Below, piece by piece: positions 7,773-15,798 of a stretch of DNA of 64,000 bases. Where the stretch lies: NCBI RefSeq assembly GCF_011742145.1, contig NZ_JAAQQU010000104.1:866374-930373 (forward strand). Direction: 5' to 3'. The notes beneath the pieces are model-generated. The model was not told the origin of the DNA and ran no database searches. It was given only the letters and a program-made list of their open reading frames with translations. The position numbers were made by a program, and so were the translations under genes. Position 1 is the stretch's first letter, and the number at the start of each line of letters is the position of its first letter. The stretch is from Flavobacterium sp. J49. Lineage in GTDB: Bacteria; Bacteroidota; Bacteroidia; Flavobacteriales; Flavobacteriaceae.

Positions 7773-8859
7773 AATCAATATAGTCCTTTTTGGTATCGGC
7801 AATGTCGGTAGCACTTTAATAAACCAAGTGATTGAAAGTCAAAAATTCTTCCTCGAAAAAAGAAACATCGACCTGAGATTTCCCATCATCACCAATTCTA
7901 CTTTGGCCTTCTTCGAAAAAGACGGTCTCAAAAACCAATGGGAAGCCAATTTCGCCCAATCCGCCATTCCGTTCCGAATTGAAGACATCATCGAATATGT
8001 TCAAGAACAACAATTAGAAAACCTGATTGCCGTGGATGCAACAGCCAGTCAAGACATCATCAAAAATTACATTCCGCTAATCCAAAACGGTTTCAACATT
8101 GTGGCAGCCAATAAAAAAGCCAATACGTTACACACCGATTTCTACAAAGAACTGAGAAGAAATCTCAAAAAATACGACAAAACCTTTTTATACGAAACCA
8201 ATGTCGGTGCCGGTTTGCCGGTCGTTCAAACGATAAACGATTTACACTTTTCAGGCGAAGAAATCACTAAAATCCGTGGGGTATTCTCGGGTTCGTTGAG
8301 TTATATCTTCAACCGATTTTCTTCCGAAGAACTACCGTTTTCCAAAATCTTACTCGATGCAGAGAAGAATGGTTACACCGAACCCGATTCTCGAGATGAC
8401 TTATCAGGTCACGATGTGGCCAGAAAATTGTTGATTCTCGCTCGTGAAGTCGAACAAGAATTTGAGTTTTCCGATATCAAAATCGAATCCCTTTTGCTCC
8501 CTAATTTAAATGAAAAAAGCCCTAAATCGGAATACGCAGTTAACAAACAGTTGTTTGACAAGCCCTTTCAAATCGCCAAAATTACTCAGGCCGATAACCA
8601 TGCCTTGCGCTATGTAGGCGAATTGGATGTCAAGACTAAGCAATTGGAAGTCAAACTGATTTCAGTTCCCAAAAGTTCTGCTCTAGGCCAACTCAAAGGC
8701 GCCGATAATCTGATTGAAATTTATACCCAATCGTATGGCGAAATCCCAATCGTCATTCAAGGCGCCGGAGCCGGAAAACAAGTTACGGCTCGTGGCGTTT
8801 TGACTGATATTCTCAAAGTCGCCGAGAAAATTAAAATTAAAGAAGCGGTTTGGTTATAA
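7759..8859 (+). CDS. hom: Homoserine dehydrogenase
   Basis: 366 residues. It reduces aspartate semialdehyde to homoserine, the branch-point precursor of methionine and threonine. The N-terminal Rossmann motif is LFGIGNVGSTL (residues ~10-20). The catalytic domain shows VAANKKANT, YETNVGAGLPVVQT (the conserved active-site segment) and GVFSGSLSYIF. No N-terminal aspartokinase domain is attached, unlike ThrA/MetL. It overlaps metX by 14 bp and ends the operon; a terminator follows at 8914-8947. Placement here suggests this copy is devoted to methionine supply. Confidence 0.93.
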   Translation: MSALRINIVLFGIGNVGSTLINQVIESQKFFLEKRNIDLRFPIITNSTLAFFEKDGLKNQWEANFAQSAIPFRIEDIIEYVQEQQLENLIAVDATASQDIIKNYIPLIQNGFNIVAANKKANTLHTDFYKELRRNLKKYDKTFLYETNVGAGLPVVQTINDLHFSGEEITKIRGVFSGSLSYIFNRFSSEELPFSKILLDAEKNGYTEPDSRDDLSGHDVARKLLILAREVEQEFEFSDIKIESLLLPNLNEKSPKSEYAVNKQLFDKPFQIAKITQADNHALRYVGELDVKTKQLEVKLISVPKSSALGQLKGADNLIEIYTQSYGEIPIVIQGAGAGKQVTARGVLTDILKVAEKIKIKEAVWL

Positions 8860-8894
8860 CCGACTAAAAATTAACTAATCAACCATTCAACCTA

Positions 8895-8906
8895 CCTGCC
8901 GGCAGG
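8895..8906. repeat. Short palindromic repeat CCTGCCGGCAGG
   Basis: A perfect 12-bp palindrome, also the core of the 22-bp palindrome at 14588-14609. It is a small dispersed intergenic repeat, here just before the hom terminator. Confidence 0.7.
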
Positions 8907-8913
8907 CAAGCCC

Positions 8914-8947
8914 AAAAACCTACAGCACTACAACGTTGTAGGTTTTT
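8914..8947 (+). terminator. Terminator of the metY-osmC-metX-hom operon
   Basis: AAAAACCTACA (8914-8924) pairs with TGTAGGTTTTT (8937-8947); an inner ACAACGTTGT adds symmetry, and a T-rich tail follows. Confidence 0.85.
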
Positions 8948-8962
8948 ATTTTTTTAAAACCC

Positions 8963-8993
8963 TTGCAAATGTGAATTCTGTGTCCTTACTTTG
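8963..8993 (+). promoter_or_regulatory. Promoter of the metH operon
   Basis: TTG (8963-8965) and TTACTTTG (8986-8993) are 20 nt apart, close to the TTG/TAnnTTTG consensus. The start would fall near 9000, just ahead of the S-box aptamer. Confidence 0.6.
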
Positions 8994-9016
8994 CACCGTT
9001 CATAAACTTATTGTTC

Positions 9017-9117
9017 GTTATCACGAAAGCTGGAGGGAATAGACCCGTTGAAAGCTTAGCAACCCTTTGCCAAAAGAAGGTGCTACATTCTATCTCAATT
9101 TATTGGGAGCAGATAAC
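9017..9117 (+). promoter_or_regulatory. SAM-I (S-box) riboswitch upstream of metH
   Basis: P1 arms are GTTATC (9017-9022) and GATAAC (9112-9117). Between them are the S-box hallmarks in order: GAAAGCTGGAGGGA, GACCCGTTGAAAGC, TTAGCAACC, GAAGGTGCTA, and GGGAGCAGATAAC at the 3' side. It binds SAM and should lower expression of the metH-metF operon when SAM is plentiful. After the aptamer, CTTTCACGATAAC (9135-9147) repeats the P1 3' strand and could pair with 9017-9029 as a competing helix. A GAGAA/TTCTC hairpin (9121-9133) lies between. No intrinsic terminator follows, so the mechanism is not obvious. Confidence 0.95.
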
Positions 9118-9198
9118 CCCGAGAATTCTTCTCACTTTCACGATAACTTAATATATAATACAGATTCCAAATTGTCATTCTGACGCTAGGAAGAATCT

Positions 9199-9285
9199 GG
9201 AGCGAATGGCTTGCGCATTTTTTGCAGTCCATATTCCCGCTTTGCGTTGCAATCTCTTCGAGGATTTCCACTACAATCGGGGCTA
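9199..9285 (+). repeat. REP-like element, family GGAGC...GGGGCTA
   Basis: Begins GGAGCGAATGG, contains ATTCCCGCTTTGCGTTGCAA and AGGATTTCCACTACAATC, ends GGGGCTA. Related copies lie at 34308, 47166 and 63640 (same strand) and 14519 and 59104 (opposite strand). A smaller common repeat (TGTCATTCTGACG...GAAGAATCT, 9174-9198) abuts it. Both sit in the metH 5' UTR, after the riboswitch. Confidence 0.75.
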
Positions 9286-9323
9286 AAAAGTAAAATGTAT
9301 TGATTTTTTGGAGTCAGTAGTCT

Positions 9324-9351
9324 AACCGACAACCGACAACCAACAACCGAC
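9324..9351 (+). repeat. Heptamer array, unit AACCGAC x4
   Basis: Four 7-bp units (AACCGAC, AACCGAC, AACCAAC, AACCGAC) end 13 bp before the metH part 1 ATG. The same unit recurs at 10336 (inverted), 10767 and 12825. Confidence 0.9.
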
Positions 9352-9364
9352 AACTCAAAATACT

Positions 9365-10354
9365 ATGTCAAAAATTCAAGACGCCATCAAAGAAAGAATC
9401 CTCGTCCTAGACGGCGCCATGGGAACCATGTTGCAACGCAACAACTTCTCCGAAGAAGATTTCCGTGGCGAGCGTTTCAAAGATTTTCCACATCCGCTGA
9501 AGGGCAACAACGATTTGCTTTCCATCACCCAACCCGAAGCCGTAAAACAGGTTCATCGCCTTTATTTTCAAGCCGGTGCCGATATCGTGGAAACCAACAC
9601 TTTCTCAGGTACGACCATCGGAATGGCCGATTACCACTTAGAAGATTTGGTTTACGAACTCAACTATCAATCCGCCAAAATCGCCCGAGAAGTTGCTGAC
9701 GAATTCAACGACAAGCCGCGTTTCGTTGCCGGTTCTATCGGACCAACAAACAGAACGGCAAGTATGTCACCGGATGTAAACGACCCGGGATTTCGCGCCG
9801 TAACATTTGACGATTTACGCATCGCCTACAAACAACAAGTGGAAGCCTTAATTGATGGTGGTTGTGATGTTTTATTGGTAGAAACTATTTTTGATACACT
9901 TAACGCCAAAGCCGCTTTATTCACCATCGAAGAAGTAAAAGAAGAACGCAATCTCGATATTCCCGTAATGGTTTCAGGAACGATTACCGATGCGTCAGGA
10001 AGAACACTTTCCGGACAAACCGTAGAAGCATTTTTGATTTCGATACAGCACATCGATTTGCTAAGTGTTGGATTCAATTGCGCTTTAGGTGCCGACCAAT
10101 TGAAACCTTATTTAAAAAGATTGGCACACAATACGACTTTAAACATTTCCGCACATCCCAATGCCGGTTTGCCTAATGCTTTTGGGCAATACGACCAAAC
10201 ACCAACGGAAATGCAAGCCTTAATAAAAGAATATTTGCAAGACAATTTAGTAAACATCATTGGCGGTTGTTGCGGCACAACACCGGAACACATCAAAGCC
10301 ATCGCCGAGGTAGCTAAAGAATTTCAACCTAGAAAGTTGTCGGTTGTCGGTTGA
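9365..10354 (+). CDS. metH: Methionine synthase part 1: homocysteine S-methyltransferase module
   Basis: 329 residues, equivalent to the N-terminal ~330 residues of full-length MetH. This module activates homocysteine with zinc so that methylcobalamin can methylate it. Motifs: VLDGAMGTMLQ at the N terminus, ETNTFSGT, ARFVAGSIGPTNR-like GSIGPTNRTASM, and the zinc cysteines in GFNCALG (~residue 239) and GGCCGTTPEH (Cys302, Cys303). The rest of the enzyme is encoded separately at 10749-13460. The last codons (S-V-V-G-stop) are made by an inverted heptamer array, so the natural C terminus has been altered by the repeat. Confidence 0.95.
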   Translation: MSKIQDAIKERILVLDGAMGTMLQRNNFSEEDFRGERFKDFPHPLKGNNDLLSITQPEAVKQVHRLYFQAGADIVETNTFSGTTIGMADYHLEDLVYELNYQSAKIAREVADEFNDKPRFVAGSIGPTNRTASMSPDVNDPGFRAVTFDDLRIAYKQQVEALIDGGCDVLLVETIFDTLNAKAALFTIEEVKEERNLDIPVMVSGTITDASGRTLSGQTVEAFLISIQHIDLLSVGFNCALGADQLKPYLKRLAHNTTLNISAHPNAGLPNAFGQYDQTPTEMQALIKEYLQDNLVNIIGGCCGTTPEHIKAIAEVAKEFQPRKLSVVG

Positions 10355-10369
10355 TGGTTGTCGGTTGTA
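10336..10369 (+). repeat. Inverted heptamer array, unit GTTGTCG x4 (left flank of the four-helix gene)
   Basis: Units GTTGTCG, GTTGTCG, GTTGATG, GTTGTCG plus GTTGTA. This is the reverse complement of the CCGACAA array at 10767-10794. It overlaps the 3' end of metH part 1 and supplies its TGA stop (10352-10354). Confidence 0.9.
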
Positions 10370-10389
10370 AAATAAAGAACAATAAATTT

Positions 10390-10752
10390 ATGAATAAAGA
10401 ATATACAGATTTGGAAGTTTGGCAGGAAAGTAGGAAACTCACCAATCAAGTTTACGAATTGACAACATCATTTCCAAAAGAGGAACAGTTTGGTTTGACC
10501 AATCAAATCAGACGAGCAGTAGTTTCTGTTACTTCCAATATTGCTGAGGGTTGTGGTAGACAGACAGCTAAAGATACAATCAATTTTTTACACATTTCAA
10601 GAGGTTCTTTATACGAATTGGAAACACAATGTTATGTTGCTTTAGATCAGCAGTACATGACCAAGGAACAATTTCAAAGTATTCATAACAGTATTCAAGT
10701 TTGCAAGCGATTGTTAAACGGTTTTATCAATTATTATCGAAAATTATCATGA
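10390..10752 (+). CDS. Four-helix-bundle protein of the 23S rRNA intervening-sequence (S23) family
   Basis: 120 residues from ATG 10390 ([12 protein letters not shown]). Family hallmarks are [43 protein letters not shown] and [12 protein letters not shown], which form the four helices. Members form pentameric bundles and occur in 23S intervening sequences; a relative (Avd) works in diversity-generating retroelements. The function of stand-alone copies is unknown. No retroelement reverse transcriptase is present here. Its stop overlaps the metH part 2 start (ATGA, 10749-10752), so it is translationally coupled into the operon, yet it has no evident methionine role. Inverted heptamer arrays flank it. 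Confidence 0.9.
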   Translation: MNKEYTDLEVWQESRKLTNQVYELTTSFPKEEQFGLTNQIRRAVVSVTSNIAEGCGRQTAKDTINFLHISRGSLYELETQCYVALDQQYMTKEQFQSIHNSIQVCKRLLNGFINYYRKLS

Positions 10753-13460
10753 GCACAGTAGATTTGCCGACAACCGACAACCGACAACCGACAACTAAAT
10801 ATTTAAAATTATCCGGATTAGAACCGCTAATCGTCACGCCTGAAAGTAATTTCATCAACGTAGGCGAACGCACCAACGTAACCGGTTCGCGTAAATTCCT
10901 TCGATTAATCAAAGAAGAAAAGTACGAAGAAGCCCTCGATATCGCCCGAAACCAAGTGGAAGGCGGTGCGCAAATCATCGACATCAACATGGACGAAGGA
11001 ATGCTCGATGGAGTTTACGCCATGACCAAATTCCTAAACCTAATCGCTGCCGAACCCGATATCGCCCGAGTTCCGGTAATGATTGATAGTTCCAAATGGG
11101 AAATCATCGAAGCCGGTTTGAAAGTCGTGCAAGGAAAAGGTGTTGTAAACTCTATTTCCCTAAAAGAAGGTGCAGCCGCTTTTATCCATCATGCCAAATT
11201 GATCAAAAGATACGGCGCAGCAGTAATCGTAATGGCTTTCGACGAAGATGGTCAGGCCGATACTTATGAAAGGCGTATCGAAATCTGTAAACGTTCGTAT
11301 GATATTTTAGTGAATGAAGTGCATTTCCCGGCAGAAGATATCATCTTTGACCCGAATATTTTCCCGGTGGCAACGGGTATGGAAGAGCACAAATTAAACG
11401 CATTAGACTTCTTCCGAGCGACCAAATGGATACGTGAAAACTTGCCTTATGCCGGCGTTTCCGGTGGTGTGAGTAACGTTTCGTTTTCGTTTCGTGGGAA
11501 TGACAAAGTGCGCGAAGCAATGCATTCGGCGTTCTTATACCACGCGATTAAAAACGGCATGACGATGGGCATTGTAAATCCGGAAATGCTCGAGATTTAC
11601 GATGAAATCGACCCCATTTTGTTGGAACATGTAGAAGATGTGTTACTCAACCGAAGAGAAGACGCCACTGAGAGATTGTTGGATCTAGCTGAAAGTTTTA
11701 AAGGCGATTTCAAAGCCAATGAAAAAGCGGTTCAGGAATGGCGAAACGGTTCGGTGCAAGAAAGATTAACCCATTCGCTAGTCAAAGGAATTGACGAATT
11801 TATAGAAATAGATGTCGAAGAAGCCCGTCAATTAGCCGGAAAACCGATTGAAGTCATCGAAGTCAATTTGATGGCCGGAATGAATGTCGTAGGCGATTTG
11901 TTCGGAAGCGGTAAGATGTTCTTGCCGCAAGTAGTCAAATCAGCGCGTGTGATGAAGAAAGCCGTAGCCTATTTGTTGCCTTATATAGAAGCTTCGAAAG
12001 ACGGAAAATCTTCCTCAGCCGGAAAAGTCTTAATGGCAACGGTTAAAGGAGATGTACATGACATTGGGAAAAATATAGTAGCGGTAGTTTTGGGTTGTAA
12101 CAACTTTGAAATTATCGATTTGGGTGTCATGGTACCACCCGAAAAAATCATTGAAGCTGCCGTTCGAGAGAATGTAGATATCATTGGTTTAAGCGGATTG
12201 ATTACGCCATCGTTAGACGAAATGGTGTATTTGGCCAAGGAAATGGACAAACTCAACATCAAAATTCCGGTAATGATTGGCGGCGCTACGACTTCAAGAG
12301 CGCATACCGCGGTGAAAATTGCGCCCGAATATAAAGAAACGGTTGTCCATGTAAACGATGCGTCGCGTGCCGTAACGGTGGCAAGCAATTTGTTGCAAGC
12401 AGAAACCAAAGTAGAATACGCTAAAACCGTTCGGGCAGAGTATGACCAACTTCGTGAAGGCTATTTAAATCGAAGCAGAGACAAAAATTACCATTCGATT
12501 GAAGCTGCGCGTAAAAACAAATTACAATTGGATTGGAGTAATTTTAGTCCGGTAAAACCCAATTTTATCGGAACCAAAACCATTGAAGTTGAATTGTCAG
12601 AACTGGTTGATTTTATCGACTGGACACCATTTTTCAGTTCATGGGAATTGTTCGGGAAATACCCGGCAATTTTAACGGATGAAGTAGTGGGTGAACAAGC
12701 CACTGCTTTATTTGCCGATGCTCAAAAAATGCTAAACCAAATCGTTTCCGAAAAGTGGTTAACCGCCAAAGGAATTCTCGGAATATTCCCTGCGAATACT
12801 ATTAACGATGATGACATTTTGGTACAACCGACAACCGACAACCGACAACCGACAACTTTTTTAACTTTAAGACAACAATCCCAAAAAACCGTCGGCGCAC
12901 CCAACATAGCCTTAGCCGATTTCGTAGCGCCCAAAGACAGCGGAAAACAAGATTATATCGGTTGTTTTTGTGTAACGACCGGATTTGGTGTAGATGAAAA
13001 AGCAGCCGAGTTCGAAAAACAATTAGACGATTACAACTCGATTTTAGTCAAAGCCTTAGGCGATAGGTTAGCTGAAGCTTTTGCAGAATATTTACACTTA
13101 AAAGTGCGCAAAGAAATTTGGGGTTATGCTTCGGATGAAAGTTTAACGAATCAGGATTTGATTGACGAAGAATACAAAGGCATACGTCCGGCACCGGGTT
13201 ATCCTGCGTGTCCGGATCATTTGGAGAAACCAACGATTTGGAAACTTTTAAACGTAGAACAGGAAATAGGCGTAAAGCTGACCGAAAGCATGGCGATGTG
13301 GCCGGCTTCTTCGGTTTCGGGCTATTATTTTGCGAACCCGAAAAGTAAGTATTTCGGATTAGGAAAAATCAAAGAAGACCAAGTCATAGATTACGCGAAA
13401 AGAAGAGGAATTTCAACGGAACAAGCCACTAAGTGGTTAAGTCCAAATATAGCAGATTAA
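10749..13460 (+). CDS. metH: Methionine synthase part 2: folate-, cobalamin-binding and activation modules
   Basis: 903 residues from ATG 10749. In order it has the pterin-binding domain ([15 protein letters not shown], ~30-45), the cobalamin cap and B12 domain ([12 protein letters not shown] with cobalt-ligating His437; [13 protein letters not shown]), and the AdoMet reactivation domain ([32 protein letters not shown]). With part 1 it transfers methyl from methyltetrahydrofolate to homocysteine through B12. Two heptamer arrays run in frame: residues ~7-16 ([11 protein letters not shown]) and ~693-703 ([12 protein letters not shown]), the latter in the activation domain just before TLRQQ. All core motifs remain, so the protein is probably active. 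Confidence 0.96.
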   Translation: MSTVDLPTTDNRQPTTKYLKLSGLEPLIVTPESNFINVGERTNVTGSRKFLRLIKEEKYEEALDIARNQVEGGAQIIDINMDEGMLDGVYAMTKFLNLIAAEPDIARVPVMIDSSKWEIIEAGLKVVQGKGVVNSISLKEGAAAFIHHAKLIKRYGAAVIVMAFDEDGQADTYERRIEICKRSYDILVNEVHFPAEDIIFDPNIFPVATGMEEHKLNALDFFRATKWIRENLPYAGVSGGVSNVSFSFRGNDKVREAMHSAFLYHAIKNGMTMGIVNPEMLEIYDEIDPILLEHVEDVLLNRREDATERLLDLAESFKGDFKANEKAVQEWRNGSVQERLTHSLVKGIDEFIEIDVEEARQLAGKPIEVIEVNLMAGMNVVGDLFGSGKMFLPQVVKSARVMKKAVAYLLPYIEASKDGKSSSAGKVLMATVKGDVHDIGKNIVAVVLGCNNFEIIDLGVMVPPEKIIEAAVRENVDIIGLSGLITPSLDEMVYLAKEMDKLNIKIPVMIGGATTSRAHTAVKIAPEYKETVVHVNDASRAVTVASNLLQAETKVEYAKTVRAEYDQLREGYLNRSRDKNYHSIEAARKNKLQLDWSNFSPVKPNFIGTKTIEVELSELVDFIDWTPFFSSWELFGKYPAILTDEVVGEQATALFADAQKMLNQIVSEKWLTAKGILGIFPANTINDDDILVQPTTDNRQPTTFLTLRQQSQKTVGAPNIALADFVAPKDSGKQDYIGCFCVTTGFGVDEKAAEFEKQLDDYNSILVKALGDRLAEAFAEYLHLKVRKEIWGYASDESLTNQDLIDEEYKGIRPAPGYPACPDHLEKPTIWKLLNVEQEIGVKLTESMAMWPASSVSGYYFANPKSKYFGLGKIKEDQVIDYAKRRGISTEQATKWLSPNIAD
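10767..10794 (+). repeat. Heptamer array, unit CCGACAA x4 (right flank of the four-helix gene)
   Basis: Four perfect 7-bp units coding in frame for the N-terminal [10 protein letters not shown] of metH part 2. Inverted with respect to 10336-10369. Confidence 0.92.
12825..12856 (+). repeat. In-frame heptamer array, unit CAACCGA x4.5, inside metH part 2
   Basis: Four perfect CAACCGA units plus CAAC. It encodes [11 protein letters not shown] within the AdoMet activation domain, where other MetH proteins have an unrelated loop sequence. Confidence 0.92.
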
Positions 13461-13465
13461 GAACC

Positions 13466-13533
13466 GTTGTCCGTTCTCGGTTCTCAGTTAAAATTGAAAA
13501 CCTATAACAGACAACAGATACCAGACAACAGAA
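13466..13533 (+). repeat. Two degenerate heptamer arrays between metH and metF
   Basis: 13466-13493 has units GTTGTCC, GTTCTCG, GTTCTCA, GTTAAAA. 13506-13533 has AACAGAC, AACAGAT, ACCAGAC, AACAGAA and ends at the metF ATG. The two have opposite strand character (GTTGTC against GACAAC). Confidence 0.75.
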
Positions 13534-14490
13534 ATGAAAGTAACCCAACATATCGAAAACGCCAACGGGAAACCGTTATTCTCTTTCGAGATTTTACCGC
13601 CACTGAAAGGGCAAAATATCCAATCGATTTTTGACAGCATTGACCCGTTGATGGAATTCAATCCGCCGTTTATTGATGTGACTTACCATCGAGAAGAATA
13701 TGAATACAAAGAATTGCCCAGCGGTTTGCTGCAAAAGAAAGTTGTCAAAAAACGTCCGGGAACGGTAGGGATTTGTGCCGGAATTCAGAACAAATACAAT
13801 GTGGATGCGATTCCGCATATATTGTGCGGCGGTTTTACCAAAGAAGATACCGAAAACTTGTTGATTGACTTGGATTTCCTCGGAATTGACAATGTTGTGG
13901 CACTTCGCGGCGATGCTTTGAAAACGGAAACCTATTTCCATCCAGAGAAAGAAGGCAATGCTTATGCGACCGAATTGGTGACACAAATCAGCAATTTGAA
14001 CAATGGTATTTATTTGGATGAAGATTTAAAAAATTCTGCCAAGACGAATTTCTGTATAGGTGTAGCCGGTTATCCCGAAAAACACATGGAAGCACCAAGT
14101 TTGGACAGTGATATTCATTTCTTAAAACAGAAAATTAAAAACGGTGCGGAATACATCATCACACAAATGTTTTTTGACAATAAAAAATTCTTCGATTTTG
14201 TAGACAAATGCAGAGCAGCTGGCATTACAGTGCCGATTATCCCCGGATTAAAACCGATTGCGACTAAGAAGCAATTGAACCTAATCCCGCACCGATTCAG
14301 TTTGGAGTTGCCCGACGATTTAATCATGGCAGTTGTAAAAGCCAAAGACAATGATGCCGTAAAGCAAATTGGTATTGAGTGGTGTGTGGCGCAAAGTAAG
14401 GAATTGGTAGCGGCCGGAATTCCGGTGTTACATTACTATTCAATGGGAAAAGCGGAGAATATTAAGGCGATTGCGAAACAGGTTTTTTAA
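13534..14490 (+). CDS. metF: 5,10-methylenetetrahydrofolate reductase
   Basis: 318 residues, typical of bacterial MetF. It uses FAD and NADH to make 5-methyl-THF, the methyl donor for MetH. Motifs: FSFEILPPLKG at the N terminus with the catalytic Glu, DVTYH, NVVALRGDALK, FCIGVAGYPEKH, and ITQMFFDN followed by PIIPGLKPI. It lies 73 bp after metH part 2, separated by heptamer repeats, and closes the S-box-controlled operon. No terminator is obvious after it; a REP-like element follows. Confidence 0.96.
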   Translation: MKVTQHIENANGKPLFSFEILPPLKGQNIQSIFDSIDPLMEFNPPFIDVTYHREEYEYKELPSGLLQKKVVKKRPGTVGICAGIQNKYNVDAIPHILCGGFTKEDTENLLIDLDFLGIDNVVALRGDALKTETYFHPEKEGNAYATELVTQISNLNNGIYLDEDLKNSAKTNFCIGVAGYPEKHMEAPSLDSDIHFLKQKIKNGAEYIITQMFFDNKKFFDFVDKCRAAGITVPIIPGLKPIATKKQLNLIPHRFSLELPDDLIMAVVKAKDNDAVKQIGIEWCVAQSKELVAAGIPVLHYYSMGKAENIKAIAKQVF

Positions 14491-14518
14491 ACTGATTTTG
14501 CAAAAGACCAATCCTGAC

Positions 14519-14618
14519 TAGCCCCGATGGGAATGGCTACCTTGTAGCATGGACAGCGGGAATAGGGACAACAAAAATGCCCGAACCACCTGCCTGCCGG
14601 CAGGCAGGTTCGCTCCTA
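14519..14618 (-). repeat. REP-like element (minus orientation) enclosing a 22-bp palindrome
   Basis: On the minus strand it begins TAGGAGCGAACC and ends CATCGGGGCTA, matching the ends of the 9199, 34308, 47166 and 63640 copies. Inside, 14588-14609 is a perfect palindrome centred on GCCGGC (ACCTGCCTGCC and its complement). Confidence 0.75.
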
Positions 14619-14672
14619 AATTTAAAAATACCGAATGTCCACTGGACATTCTCCTCTTAATATCAAATCCAT

Positions 14673-14680
14673 TATATTTG
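14673..14680 (+). promoter_or_regulatory. -7 element for the acyloxyacyl-hydrolase-like gene
   Basis: TATATTTG fits TAnnTTTG exactly, 19 nt before the ATG at 14699. No clear TTG lies at the right upstream distance. Confidence 0.45.
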
Positions 14681-14698
14681 TGCGTTTTAAATTTTAGG

Positions 14699-15787
14699 AT
14701 GAAGAAAATTTACCTGCTTTTATTATTGTTTGCCTTTTCGGGTTTTGCTCAAAATGCCAATCCTTTTGCCATTGAAGCGGCTGTTTTAAGGGGAAATATT
14801 TTACCACATACAGAAGACATGTACCACTTGGTCAACGGTCATCCGAAAGGTTTTATGTTGTCTTTGGTCAATAGAACAGATGGTTCCAAAGAATGGCATC
14901 GCGCTTACAATTACCCGGATTATGGCGGTTATTTTTTGTATCAGGACTTTAAAAGTCAGGCTTTAGGACAAAATTACGCCGTGGGCGCATTGTACAATTT
15001 TTACTTTTTGAAAAGACACTTGCAGCTCAAATTGTCCCAAGGGATTGCTTATACGACTAATCCTTATGACAAAGTAGCCAACAGCAGAAACAAGGCTTTT
15101 GGGAGTAAGTTTATGGGCAATACCAATATTGGTTTGGCTTATGACCATCAAAATTTGTTTAAAAACATAGGGTTTCAAGCCGGACTTTTATTCACGCATT
15201 ATTCTAATGGAAGGGTAAAATCGCCTAATAGCGGCATTAATACTTATGTGCTGAATCTTGGGGTAAGTTATAATTTTGCCGATGATTTGAAACGCGAAGT
15301 CGATACTACATCCGCCCAGAAAAGCTATAAAGAACCGATTCATTATAATTTTGTGGTCCGCACCGGAATTAACGAAAATCCCATTATCAACAGCGGTCAA
15401 TTTCCTTTTTACCATATTGGTTTTTATGCCGATAAACGTTTGAACCGAAAATCGGCTTTGCAGTTGGGTGCCGAATTGTTTTTGACCAATTCTATTCAGG
15501 AGTATATCAAATATTATTCGGTCGCTTATCCGGAAGACAATATCGATCCCGATACGGATTATAAGAGAGTCGGAATTTTTATTGGGCACGAGTTGCTCAT
15601 CAACCGAATTTCGCTCGAAGCCCAGGTAGGTTATTATGCCTACCAACCGTTTAAAAAAGACATTCCGATTTATGATAGGGTCGGAATTAAATATTATTTC
15701 ACCAAGAAAATCTTTGGCGGATTTACCATCAAAACGCATTTGTTCTTGGCAGAAGCTTTGGAGTTTGGTCTTGGTTACCGATTATAA
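14699..15787 (+). CDS. Outer-membrane acyloxyacyl hydrolase-like protein (lipid A deacylase PagL type)
   Basis: 362 residues from ATG 14699, chosen because it gives a clean signal peptide (KKIYLLLLLFAFSGFAQ); the open frame upstream runs through a REP element. The body is a beta-barrel pattern. The segment FTHYSNGRVKSPNSGIN carries the His-x-Ser arrangement of the PagL catalytic site. PagL enzymes remove the 3-O acyl chain of lipid A at the outer membrane. The C terminus FGLGYRL suits a barrel. It is followed 11 bp later by a lipoprotein gene, likely co-transcribed. Confidence 0.7.
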   Translation: MKKIYLLLLLFAFSGFAQNANPFAIEAAVLRGNILPHTEDMYHLVNGHPKGFMLSLVNRTDGSKEWHRAYNYPDYGGYFLYQDFKSQALGQNYAVGALYNFYFLKRHLQLKLSQGIAYTTNPYDKVANSRNKAFGSKFMGNTNIGLAYDHQNLFKNIGFQAGLLFTHYSNGRVKSPNSGINTYVLNLGVSYNFADDLKREVDTTSAQKSYKEPIHYNFVVRTGINENPIINSGQFPFYHIGFYADKRLNRKSALQLGAELFLTNSIQEYIKYYSVAYPEDNIDPDTDYKRVGIFIGHELLINRISLEAQVGYYAYQPFKKDIPIYDRVGIKYYFTKKIFGGFTIKTHLFLAEALEFGLGYRL

Positions 15788-15798
15788 AAAGTAAAATC

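Larger units (their letters stand above)
10336..10794 (+). mobile_element. Candidate small mobile unit: four-helix-bundle gene bounded by inverted heptamer arrays
   Basis: A 459-bp block with inverted ~28-bp ends, (GTTGTCG)n on the left and (CCGACAA)n on the right, encloses one small gene (10390-10752). It lies exactly between the two metH modules, which are contiguous in full-length MetH proteins. No target-site duplication could be defined because the ends are tandem repeats. The four-helix family is known as the protein of 23S rRNA intervening sequences. Calling the block mobile is inference from its structure. Confidence 0.45.

Noticed and set aside
10390..10752. Diversity-generating retroelement (four-helix protein resembles Avd)
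   Set aside because: No reverse transcriptase and no template/variable repeat pair are visible nearby.
11981..12409. 142-residue antisense open frame inside metH part 2
   Set aside because: It lies wholly opposite conserved B12-domain codons and has no recognisable motif.
9324..12856. CRISPR-like array from the repeated CAACCGA units
   Set aside because: Units are 7 bp and directly adjacent, with no unique spacers and no cas genes.
14549..14698. Fifty-residue N-terminal extension of the PagL-like protein
   Set aside because: It is translated from a REP-like element and its palindrome (CLPAGR phrase); ATG 14699 gives a proper signal peptide.
15188..15739. 183-residue antisense open frame opposite the PagL-like gene
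   Set aside because: The plus-strand gene has a signal peptide and barrel pattern; the antisense frame has none.
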